The notes beneath the pieces are model-generated. The model searched no databases. It saw nothing but the letters and a program-made list of their open reading frames with translations, and was not told the DNA's origin. A program made the position numbers and the translations under genes. A DNA stretch of 5,336 nucleotides. It comes from Deltaproteobacteria bacterium. Lineage in GTDB: Bacteria > Desulfobacterota > Desulfobacteria > C00003060 > C00003106. Within the stretch, counting starts at the first letter, position 1; each line of letters starts with the position of its first letter. Shown piece by piece: positions 1 to 5,336 of this stretch. Where the stretch lies: assembly GCA_019314005.1 (NCBI GenBank), contig JAFDAE010000165.1:1-5336 (forward strand), read 5' to 3'.

Positions 1-507
1 CCCCACAGACTCTATCACCTCTCTTCGGATCAACGCGGCATGTATAGGCCACGGGCAGCCCTTCAGAAAAAGACGAATGATGTCTTCTGATTCATATTTG
101 GGCGGGACATAAGGTTGACCACCTGGTGCGCCCTCGCCGACGTTTTGCCAGCCACAATAGGCGAGATCTGCATCGGAAGCCGTCAGGGATGCATGAAGCT
201 TATCCAGACAGTCCTTACTCCAATAATCATCCGCATCGAGGAAAGCAATAAATTCTCCTTTACTGTTCTTGATGCCGAGGTTTCGTGCCGGATAAGGCCC
301 CCGATTCTCCTGTTCGATTAATACGATACGCTCGCCGTAGGTGCGGAGAATATCCTTGGAACTGTCAGTTGACCCGTCATCTACCACTATGAGTTCAACA
401 TGCGGATACATCTGCTGCAACACACTTTCAATCGCCTCGCGCAGATATTTCTCTGCATTGAAACATGGCATAATGACTGAGATAAGCTCAGGGGCGCTTT
501 TATGCAT
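1..507 (-). CDS. Family 2 glycosyltransferase, N-terminal part (runs off the window)
   Basis: Probable inverting GT-A fold glycosyltransferase that moves a sugar from a nucleotide-sugar donor to a growing glycan at the cytoplasmic side of the membrane. I translated 169 codons from the complement of 507; the frame is still open at base 1, so the C-terminal part is missing. The N-terminus has the typical first strand (ISVIMPCFNAEKYL, residues 9-22), then VVDDGST (41-47) for nucleotide binding, ENRGP..ARN (67-76), and the metal-binding DxD region FLDADDYW (89-96). A PWPIHAALIRR segment near residue 155 matches the acceptor-side region usual in this family. ATG 507 is chosen because an in-frame TGA lies ten codons upstream and an AGAGGA ribosome site lies about nine bases before it. 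It is the last cluster gene in the window, 98 bases after the GT9 gene. The family is clear; the sugar transferred is unknown. Confidence 0.93.
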   Translation of the reverse strand, partial: MHKSAPELISVIMPCFNAEKYLREAIESVLQQMYPHVELIVVDDGSTDSSKDILRTYGERIVLIEQENRGPYPARNLGIKNSKGEFIAFLDADDYWSKDCLDKLHASLTASDADLAYCGWQNVGEGAPGGQPYVPPKYESEDIIRLFLKGCPWPIHAALIRREVIESVG

Positions 508-546
508 TGATATCTGTCCTCTATTTTTGTACTTTCATCTACTTGA

Positions 547-577
547 ATTGTAGCTGCGAGGCCAATAAGCCGGTCAA
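547..577 (-). promoter_or_regulatory. Possible sigma-70 type promoter for the GT2 gene
   Basis: On the minus strand TTGACC (577-572) is followed by TACAAT (552-547); each differs from consensus by one base. The spacer is 19 bases, longer than the preferred 17, which lowers confidence. A start near 540 would give a leader of about 30 bases with the AGAGGA ribosome site before ATG 507. It sits just downstream of a terminator-like hairpin, which would fit a separate transcript for the GT2 gene. No other candidate was seen in the gap. Confidence 0.3.
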
Positions 578-582
578 TCTGC

Positions 583-601
583 AAAAAAGGTTCAGATGAA
601 C
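583..601 (-). terminator. Weak terminator-like hairpin after the GT9 gene
   Basis: Reading the minus strand, GTTCATCTGAAC (601-590) is a perfect inverted repeat, folding as a four- or five-pair stem with a very small loop. After one C it is followed by six T (588-583). It begins five bases after the GT9 stop codon. Position and T-tract are right for an intrinsic terminator, but the stem is short and not GC-rich, so at best it would terminate partially. Confidence 0.3.
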
Positions 602-605
602 GGTT

Positions 606-1655
606 CTATTCCAGCTTCGGAATCTCTTGCAGAGCAATCAGAACATCTTCTGCTTTAATGTCGTTCATGCAACGGATATGATATGGGCAGAAGCACTGGG
701 CGAGATTCTCCCGCCATACTTTCATCCAAGGCTTCTCATGACATGGCTGACAATCGTATTTTCGAGATATGACGGTAACATTCGAAAGGAACCTTGGGAA
801 TACCTTCCGACTGCTGGTTGGTCCTATCAGTGCAAAAACAGGCTTCCCCAGAGCCACAGAAAGATGGGTAAGACCGCTGTCGTTTCCAATGACGAAACCA
901 GCCTGTTTTATCAGTGCTGCTGTATCATCGAGGGACAATTTTCCGATATAGTTTTTGACGTGCGAGGGAAAACATATCTTATGATCCTGGCGTTCGGCGA
1001 AAATTCTGGCAGTACGCCACCATCTCCCTTGATAGTTCAGGTGATTCCCGGACAATTGTCTAATCCAAGGCGGGAAAATAATCCTGTTGGACATATCCAG
1101 ATCCGAAGGTAGCCCGACCACTGCCACATCTTCGAGTTGCCCGGCAAGTTCACCATACCATGGCCATTTCCTTATCGGCATCTGCTTCTGTCCCCCGGGT
1201 ATAAGGACGCAAGTCTTTTCCGTTATGTCCTCAAATATTCTGTCAGACGTGGAGCAGCTCGGTTGCTTCACTAAAGCCAAGTTGCAGTCAATGGCTCGCG
1301 CTATATTTGTGTACATTTCGATTTCAGAATACAGCTCAAAGCTTTTTTTTATGTCCCACACAGGATGCAAGACTATGGCTTTATTTTGATTCACGAACTT
1401 AATTGGAGGGCTTTGCACTTCGTCCCCATAAATATAATACGCGTAAGAATTTGACACGAATGTTTCCGGGGAAGAGGAAACCGTCCGAACAAAGGGCCAG
1501 TTTTCAAAGAGTTTTTCTACCCCAGGTGTTTCTCCCTGAAGGCAAAGATCCACCTGATACCCACCTCTGCTCAACATTTCCATCATAGGGGTAGCCATCA
1601 GTATGTTACCAAAGCCACTGCCTAAATGCACGAGAATTTGTTTTTTAGATTTCAT
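606..1655 (-). CDS. Family 9 (heptosyltransferase-like) glycosyltransferase
   Basis: A 349-residue GT-B fold enzyme of family GT9, whose known members (WaaC, WaaF, WaaQ) transfer heptose from ADP-heptose onto LPS core. Seen in the sequence: a Gly-rich N-terminal loop LGSGFGNILMATP (11-23), the mid-protein IPGGQKQMPIRKWPWYGELA (152-171), and the C-domain donor-site signature GNDSGLTHLSVALGKP followed by LIGPT (257-280). A cysteine group near the C-terminus (C302, C305, C321, C323, C329, ending CMNDI) resembles the CxPC...C...CM region of LPS heptosyltransferases. I chose ATG 1655, whose product MKSKKQILVHLGSG starts at the first strand as the family does. The frame extends 13 codons up to a TTG at 1694, but that would overlap the preceding gene by 35 bases. 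The start lies four bases after the preceding TAG with no clear ribosome site, suggesting translational coupling. Hand-counted samples are only about 40% GC. In polysaccharide clusters GT9 enzymes may use other sugars, so heptose is not certain. Confidence 0.88.
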   Translation of the reverse strand: MKSKKQILVHLGSGFGNILMATPMMEMLSRGGYQVDLCLQGETPGVEKLFENWPFVRTVSSSPETFVSNSYAYYIYGDEVQSPPIKFVNQNKAIVLHPVWDIKKSFELYSEIEMYTNIARAIDCNLALVKQPSCSTSDRIFEDITEKTCVLIPGGQKQMPIRKWPWYGELAGQLEDVAVVGLPSDLDMSNRIIFPPWIRQLSGNHLNYQGRWWRTARIFAERQDHKICFPSHVKNYIGKLSLDDTAALIKQAGFVIGNDSGLTHLSVALGKPVFALIGPTSSRKVFPRFLSNVTVISRKYDCQPCHEKPWMKVWRENLAQCFCPYHIRCMNDIKAEDVLIALQEIPKLE

Positions 1656-1659
1656 AACA

Positions 1660-3039
1660 CTAGCTATTTTTAAATGCACGCCACCGGTGAACAACGCGGC
1701 GTGCCGCTCTGGCTATTGGATTTTCTTTGATGAGGTTTGTCACGTGCTCGACCTGTCGGAGTCGTTCCTGCACGTCAGTAACGTGTAGACCCAAGTCTCC
1801 AATTTCCCTGGCTGCCTGAAGGAAGAGAGTGACAGCGGGTGAACCGGATGGGGGCGATGGCAATGCCAATATTTCTTCATAGGCAGCCATTAATCCCTCA
1901 ACACTGGTACTCGCAGTAAAACGCTCACGGATGTCCTGGAAGGCATTCATGCCCAAAGTCTTTCGTAATTCCGGATCGTCGATGAGTGAGATTATGGAAG
2001 CGGAGATCGCTTCCACATCACCCACCTCTGTGGTTCGCCCCGTTTTACCTTCCATGACTGTTTCTTCTACTCCGGCACAGCGGCTGGCCACTACAGCACA
2101 ACCACAAGCCATCGCCTCCAATAAGACATAAGGGTGACCCTCTCGACGGGAGGACAAGACAAAAATGTCGCTTTCAGCCAGGATGCGGGGCACATCGTCT
2201 CGAAAACCGAGAAAATGGAAGTGATCCTTAATGTCGCGTTCTTGAGCTTGAGCTCTCAAGTCGCTCGCAAATTTTTTATGTTCATCGCCCCCTACCAAGA
2301 GGAAGTGGACATTCGGTCTCGAACTTAGTACTCGAGACGCGGCCTCCAAGTAGTAGTCAAACCCTTTATCTGGGCATACGCGGCCCAATGCCGTAACCAA
2401 CAGAGAGTTATCCTCCACTCCGAGCTCTGCCCGCAAGCTTCCGTCCGCGGCTTCCATGGCCGCATCAAAAACTTCCATGTCTAAGCCGTTATGGATAATC
2501 TGAATCTTCTCTGACGGCACTGGCGGACTCAGCCTATCCGCAACAGACCTCGAAACCGCGACGATACGCGTGGACAACTGTCCCATCAGTGCTGCATAGG
2601 AGGCCGGATCGAGAGACAATCGTTGAAAAAGTGGTACTTCCGGCTGAAGTTCGATGTGTGCAAGATACAGGTGATGGACACCCGCGAGCTGTGCGCCTAA
2701 CGCCCCTTCAAGGTGGAAATTAGAATTCGTATGCACCAGATCAATATGTTTCTCTTTGATCAAATCGACCAGCCGGTAAACCCTGTCCCGCGTCTTCGCC
2801 ATGTACCGGTACCACGGCCTTTGAGCTCCTATCCAGCCGTACCCAGCTTCCACCACAACGACTTCCACACCCATCTTTTCCAGTGGCGCCCGCAAACTTC
2901 CCTCACCGGGGAGTACAACAATGGGCCGGAAACGCTCTCGGTCGAGGTGGCGCATCACTTGGAGGAGATAGTTCTCTCCTCCAGCCCCGCTATCTGCGCG
3001 GCTTGAAACAAAAAGAATGTTTGCTCGGCTCAAAGGCAT
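1660..3039 (-). CDS. Family 4 glycosyltransferase with basic C-terminal extension
   Basis: A 459-residue retaining GT-B glycosyltransferase, probably building a lipid- or LPS-linked glycan on the cytoplasmic face of the inner membrane. The N-domain starts with ANILFVSSRADSGAGGENYLL (6-26), the acceptor-side Gly loop. The linker HNGLDMEVF is at 183-191. The C-domain shows GRVCPDKGFDYYLEA (219-233), with R220 and K225 in the usual donor-phosphate positions, LLVGGD (247-252), and REGHPYVLLEAMACGCAVVAS (299-319). E300 and E308 of that last stretch form the E-x7-E motif. The catalytic unit ends near residue 390. About 65 further residues follow: a Pro/Ser-rich linker (393-401), a helical region with coiled-coil character (about 418-438) and a very basic tail rich in Arg. 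An AGGGG ribosome site lies about eight bases before ATG 3039. It starts 60 bases after the preceding gene and is followed within four bases by the GT9 gene. Samples are near 60% GC, above the neighbours. Family is certain; substrate is not. Confidence 0.93.
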   Translation of the reverse strand: MPLSRANILFVSSRADSGAGGENYLLQVMRHLDRERFRPIVVLPGEGSLRAPLEKMGVEVVVVEAGYGWIGAQRPWYRYMAKTRDRVYRLVDLIKEKHIDLVHTNSNFHLEGALGAQLAGVHHLYLAHIELQPEVPLFQRLSLDPASYAALMGQLSTRIVAVSRSVADRLSPPVPSEKIQIIHNGLDMEVFDAAMEAADGSLRAELGVEDNSLLVTALGRVCPDKGFDYYLEAASRVLSSRPNVHFLLVGGDEHKKFASDLRAQAQERDIKDHFHFLGFRDDVPRILAESDIFVLSSRREGHPYVLLEAMACGCAVVASRCAGVEETVMEGKTGRTTEVGDVEAISASIISLIDDPELRKTLGMNAFQDIRERFTASTSVEGLMAAYEEILALPSPPSGSPAVTLFLQAAREIGDLGLHVTDVQERLRQVEHVTNLIKENPIARAARRVVHRWRAFKNS

Positions 3040-3099
3040 AATTTATACCCCTATAAATGAAATAGCAGTAACAGCAAGTCTGGCGAAGAACGAATCTCA

Positions 3100-4308
3100 T
3101 TAAACCTTGAATCGCCAGAGAACATATCTATCTGCGAAAGTACGTGCCTGTCGGAGCACTTTTCTGGCCATTCTGAAAGTCAGTCTTTTTGGGCCTGGTA
3201 TTTGACTCGTATCGCCGAACAGCTCCTGCAATATTCTATTCACGGCTTCCGGGCTGTAACGACTGGCGATGAAGTCTTGTCCCGCCCTACCGATCCGGTC
3301 CCGCAGTGTTTTATCTTTAAGCAACCTGATCAACTCATCAGCAAATCTCGCAGGATCCTCAGCCACTAACAGATGTTTTCCTGGGACTACCCCCATTCCC
3401 TGAATACCAAATTTGGTGGTCACCACTGGGACACCTGCGGCCATCGCCTCGCCGACCTTGCCTTTCATGCCGGCGCCGAAACGCAATGGAGCAATCGAAA
3501 TCCAGCTTCGCAATAGATAGGGAAGGGTCTCTGGCACATAGCCGGTCACCTCAATGCTATCGGAAGCCAATGACAACACCTGTTGCGGAGCGTGGCCCCC
3601 CACAATCGTCCAGCGCACATTTGGGATTTCCGCTTGAACCCTCGGCCAGATTTCATGGGCAAAGTAAAGCACCGCATCTACATTCGGCTCATGGGTAAAC
3701 ACGCCGATGAAAATTAGACTCGGAACCGCAGTCTCCACACGCTTCTGGGATGGAATTTTATGAATATTGGGAATGAGATACGTTGGCAAATTTGGAAGCT
3801 TCTGCTGCAATAACTCCGACTCTTCACGTGTAATGGTAATAACCAGATCCGCAGCTGAATATGTCGCCAGCTCTCTGCGCTTAGTTTCCTCTGCCTCATC
3901 GTGATCCCTGGTCGTTCCGCTGACCGCAGCTTTCGAAAACAAACGCGCATAAACAAGATCCACGCTGTCCACAATTACTTTTGCCCAGGGTTGCCAGATT
4001 CGAACCAGACTGATGCGCTTCTCCGCAGGATAAAAATACTTAAAGAAAACAACGTCAAAAGACTGCGCCTCGAGGATTTTTTCGAAACCGATATTATCGA
4101 AGATTCGCACTCCGAAATTCTCCAATGCAACACGATATCTGGCCACCTCGGCTTTACCCAATGCTTTTTGTTGAGACGTGGCACCAAATACATAGTAACT
4201 GCAGGTATGCCCTTGCTCAGCGAGCAGTTTAACAATGGCAAACATCCGAACATCAGCCGACGCACGGTCGAACATCGGAAACTTTGCATCTATGAACAAG
4301 ATATTCAC
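3100..4308 (-). CDS. Family 4-type (group 1) glycosyltransferase
   Basis: A 402-residue GT-B glycosyltransferase. The N-domain begins NILFIDAKFPMFDRASADVR (2-21), with VIVDSVDLVYARL (111-123) and SAADLVITITREESELL (151-167), all typical of this subgroup. The C-domain has IFIGVFTHEPNVDAVLYF (199-216), WTIVGG (233-238), VTGYVPE (254-260), and the donor-site loop PLRFGAGMKGKVGEAMAAGV (274-293). E287 is the second Glu of E-x7-E, while the first position is Ala279; the same Gly-rich replacement occurs in many members of this subgroup and need not mean loss of activity. The tail (about 373-402) is strongly basic. The start codon is GTG, chosen because the protein then begins at the first strand and GGAAAGAG lies just upstream; the next Met (residue 12) would cut that strand. 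A TAA in the same frame abuts the GTG directly. It is the first intact gene of the cluster and lies about 80 bases from the insertion sequence, so its original promoter may have been displaced. Acceptor and sugar are unknown. Confidence 0.92.
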   Translation of the reverse strand: MNILFIDAKFPMFDRASADVRMFAIVKLLAEQGHTCSYYVFGATSQQKALGKAEVARYRVALENFGVRIFDNIGFEKILEAQSFDVVFFKYFYPAEKRISLVRIWQPWAKVIVDSVDLVYARLFSKAAVSGTTRDHDEAEETKRRELATYSAADLVITITREESELLQQKLPNLPTYLIPNIHKIPSQKRVETAVPSLIFIGVFTHEPNVDAVLYFAHEIWPRVQAEIPNVRWTIVGGHAPQQVLSLASDSIEVTGYVPETLPYLLRSWISIAPLRFGAGMKGKVGEAMAAGVPVVTTKFGIQGMGVVPGKHLLVAEDPARFADELIRLLKDKTLRDRIGRAGQDFIASRYSPEAVNRILQELFGDTSQIPGPKRLTFRMARKVLRQARTFADRYVLWRFKV

Positions 4309-4389
4309 TTACTCTTTCCAGAATCCTAATTTGTCAGCTTTTTTAGATAAACGAATACGCACTGCTCGCCTATGATGCTGGCCTGCGGT
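4309..4389 (-). pseudogene. Possible 3' remnant of an upstream gene cut by the IS
   Basis: Reading the minus strand from the presumed edge of the insertion sequence, 26 codons stay open and end in TAA at 4311-4309, directly followed by the GTG of the next gene. The peptide is basic (HHRRAVRIRLSKK) and ends KADKLGFWKE. Tight stop/start packing is usual within a glycan operon, and the ribosome site of the next gene lies inside this tail. An open run of this length can occur by chance about one time in three or four, and I do not recognise the peptide, so this is an inference. The rest of such a gene would lie beyond the right end of the insertion sequence. Confidence 0.38.
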
Positions 4390-4408
4390 GAGACCTTTGC
4401 ACAACTCC
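4390..4408 (+). repeat. Probable left terminal inverted repeat of the IS
   Basis: GAGACCTTTGCACAACTCC marks the point where moderate-GC sequence gives way to the AT-rich element. It resembles left ends of IS5-family elements as I recall them. The matching right copy lies beyond the window, so its length and exact first base are estimates. Confidence 0.4.
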
Positions 4409-4531
4409 ACAATTTTGGTTAAAATTTAATTTTATGCTTTTATTTATAGAAAACAAATTTTATTGATAAAAAAGATCTCGAAAAACCCAGCTATTAACCT
4501 CTAATAATTTAACTTATCTGTTTGTTTTTAC

Positions 4532-4560
4532 TTGACATTATTCCTGTTTTATGCCATATT
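4532..4560 (+). promoter_or_regulatory. Transposase promoter with extended -10
   Basis: A perfect -35 TTGACA (4532-4537) is followed after 17 bases by CATATT (4555-4560), which matches four of six -10 positions. It is preceded by TG plus one base (4552-4554), the extended -10 feature that offsets a weak -10. Transcription would begin near 4567, giving a leader of about 28 bases that includes GGAGGG. Confidence 0.55.
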
Positions 4561-4594
4561 TTCACCATAATTTCACTACTTTCTGGAGGGTAAT

Positions 4595-5336
4595 ATGGGA
4601 TACAAAAAAATGAATAAGGAAATAAGTTTCGCCGATTTAATTCTTAAGAACTCCATGGATAAAAATCGATGTTTAGAACATTTGATAAATATCAATAATT
4701 CAATTAACTGGTCAAATATAAAATCCATTTTGATGAGTCATTATACTATAGGCTCAAGCTCAGAAGGCGCTGACGCTTATCCTCCCTTATTGCTTTTCAA
4801 ATGCTTAATGCTTCAAAAATGGTTTCATATTGATTCCGATCCTGAACTTGAAAGCCAAATCAACGATAGAATATCTTTCAAAAAGTTTTTAGGGCTATCC
4901 TTTAGCGATCCTTCTCCTGACCATTCAACATTTTCAAGATTTCGTAAAAGATTGTCCAAAGAGGCCATGACTCAAATTAATACTGAAATCCTCCGTCAAT
5001 TTAAAAACCAGGGTTTAACCATAAATGAAGGCGTCGCAATTGATGCGAGACTGGTAAAATCTGCCTCCCGTCCTATCAGCAATAAAGAAATTAAAAAGCA
5101 GAAGAAAGATACTCCTAAAGGCAAACTCGATAAAAAAGGGAAATCAGTCAAGTTCTCAAGAGATATGGAATCCGACTGGACGATTAAAAACGATAAAGCT
5201 CACTATGGCCTTAAGGAGCATGCCTCTATAGATGTGAATCATGGCTTTATCCTATCTACCACTCTAACACCTGCCTCCGTTAGTGACTCAATCTATCTGC
5301 CATATTGCACCACTTACAGCAGGCATACAAAACAGC
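4595..5336 (+). CDS. IS5-family transposase, N-terminal part (runs off the window)
   Basis: DDE-type transposase that cuts and joins the ends of its own insertion sequence. The first 247 codons are present and open to the window edge. The N-terminal InsH-like (DUF772) domain is clear: YPPLLLFKCLMLQKWF (62-77), DPELESQINDRISFKKFLGL (82-101) and DPSPDHSTFSRFRKRL (105-120). The first catalytic Asp is D150 in VAIDARLVKSASRP (148-160). A Lys-rich spacer (164-188) is followed by KAHYGLKEHASIDVNHGFIL (201-220) and TPASVSDS (225-232), the usual approach to the second Asp, which lies outside the window with the final Glu. ATG 4595 is chosen because GGAGGG stands four bases before it; an in-frame ATG at codon 6 is less well placed. 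Codon use is AT-rich, unlike the glycosyltransferases, as expected for an acquired element. No frameshift is visible in this part; whether the gene is complete cannot be seen. Confidence 0.93.
   Translation, partial: MGYKKMNKEISFADLILKNSMDKNRCLEHLININNSINWSNIKSILMSHYTIGSSSEGADAYPPLLLFKCLMLQKWFHIDSDPELESQINDRISFKKFLGLSFSDPSPDHSTFSRFRKRLSKEAMTQINTEILRQFKNQGLTINEGVAIDARLVKSASRPISNKEIKKQKKDTPKGKLDKKGKSVKFSRDMESDWTIKNDKAHYGLKEHASIDVNHGFILSTTLTPASVSDSIYLPYCTTYSRHTKQ

Larger units (their letters stand above)
4390..5336 (+). mobile_element. IS5-family insertion sequence, left part (right end outside window)
   Basis: The element is defined by an IS5-type transposase gene, a sharp change to AT-rich sequence (one counted 60-base block at 4501-4560 is about 23% GC) and a terminal-repeat-like GAGACCTTTGCACAA at 4390. 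From memory, GAGACCTTTGC resembles ends of several IS5-family elements; I could not check this. The right inverted repeat and any target duplication are not in the window, so the left boundary is unproven. The 205 bases between the presumed end and the start codon are a rather long leader; it holds the promoter and no other gene that I can support. It is oriented away from the glycosyltransferase genes. Confidence 0.78.

Noticed and set aside
387..584. Minus-strand frame of 65 codons starting at a TTG between the GT9 and GT2 genes
   Set aside because: Most of it overlaps the GT2 coding sequence in another frame; the GT2 frame carries the DDGS and DADD motifs, so this one is a shadow.
627..1112. 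Plus-strand open frame of 161 codons opposite the GT9 gene
   Set aside because: It is antisense to a gene with clear GT9 motifs, has no family features and no good ribosome site; a shadow frame.
3901..4329. Plus-strand open frame of 142 codons opposite the first GT4 gene
   Set aside because: It overlaps the well-supported N-domain of the glycosyltransferase on the other strand and shows no recognisable protein features.
4420..4436. Near-palindromic AT-rich stretch in the IS leader
   Set aside because: It is only A and T with imperfect symmetry, which is expected by chance at this composition.
4440..4475. Possible outward promoter in the IS left end reading into the glycosyltransferase genes
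   Set aside because: TATAAA is present on the minus strand (4448-4443), but the base block 17 positions upstream is TTTTAT, a poor -35, and the area is simply AT-rich.
1..5336. Search for CRISPR repeats, tRNA or rRNA genes, defence genes, phage genes or a new system
   Set aside because: No spaced direct repeats, cloverleaf-like sequences or recognisable defence or phage proteins were seen; all long coding frames fit glycosyltransferases or a transposase.

Overview
This window looks like part of a bacterial surface-polysaccharide (O-antigen, LPS core or capsule type) glycosyltransferase cluster with an IS5-family insertion sequence at its right end. A Gram-negative host is likely, because one gene is a GT9 (heptosyltransferase-family) enzyme. 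The genus cannot be read from the sequence. No tools were used; family calls rest on motifs recognised by eye.

Layout. Positions 1-4308 are coded almost entirely on the minus strand and read right to left. First comes a GT4-type glycosyltransferase (4308-3100, GTG start). A second GT4 glycosyltransferase follows (3039-1660) with an intact E-x7-E motif and a basic, partly coiled-coil C-terminal extension. Four bases after its stop comes a GT9 glycosyltransferase (1655-606). Last is a GT2 glycosyltransferase (507 to beyond base 1), truncated by the window edge. The first three genes look co-transcribed. Between the GT9 and GT2 genes there is a weak hairpin plus T-tract, followed by a possible promoter, so the GT2 gene may be partly independent.

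The right end (about 4390-5336) is AT-rich and reads on the plus strand. It has a probable terminal inverted repeat near 4390, a leader of about 200 bases, a good promoter and Shine-Dalgarno, and the first 247 codons of an IS5-family transposase whose end lies outside the window. Between the element and the first glycosyltransferase, an open frame of 26 codons ends in TAA directly against the GTG start. It may be the 3' remnant of an upstream cluster gene split by the insertion.

Together the four transferases would add successive sugars to a glycan on a lipid carrier or LPS core at the cytoplasmic face of the inner membrane. Donors and acceptors cannot be assigned from sequence alone. I do not see a new defence, RNA or CRISPR system here. 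The points most worth checking are the IS-interrupted gene, the shared basic C-terminal tails, the transcription boundary before GT2, and base-composition mosaicism among the glycosyltransferase genes.
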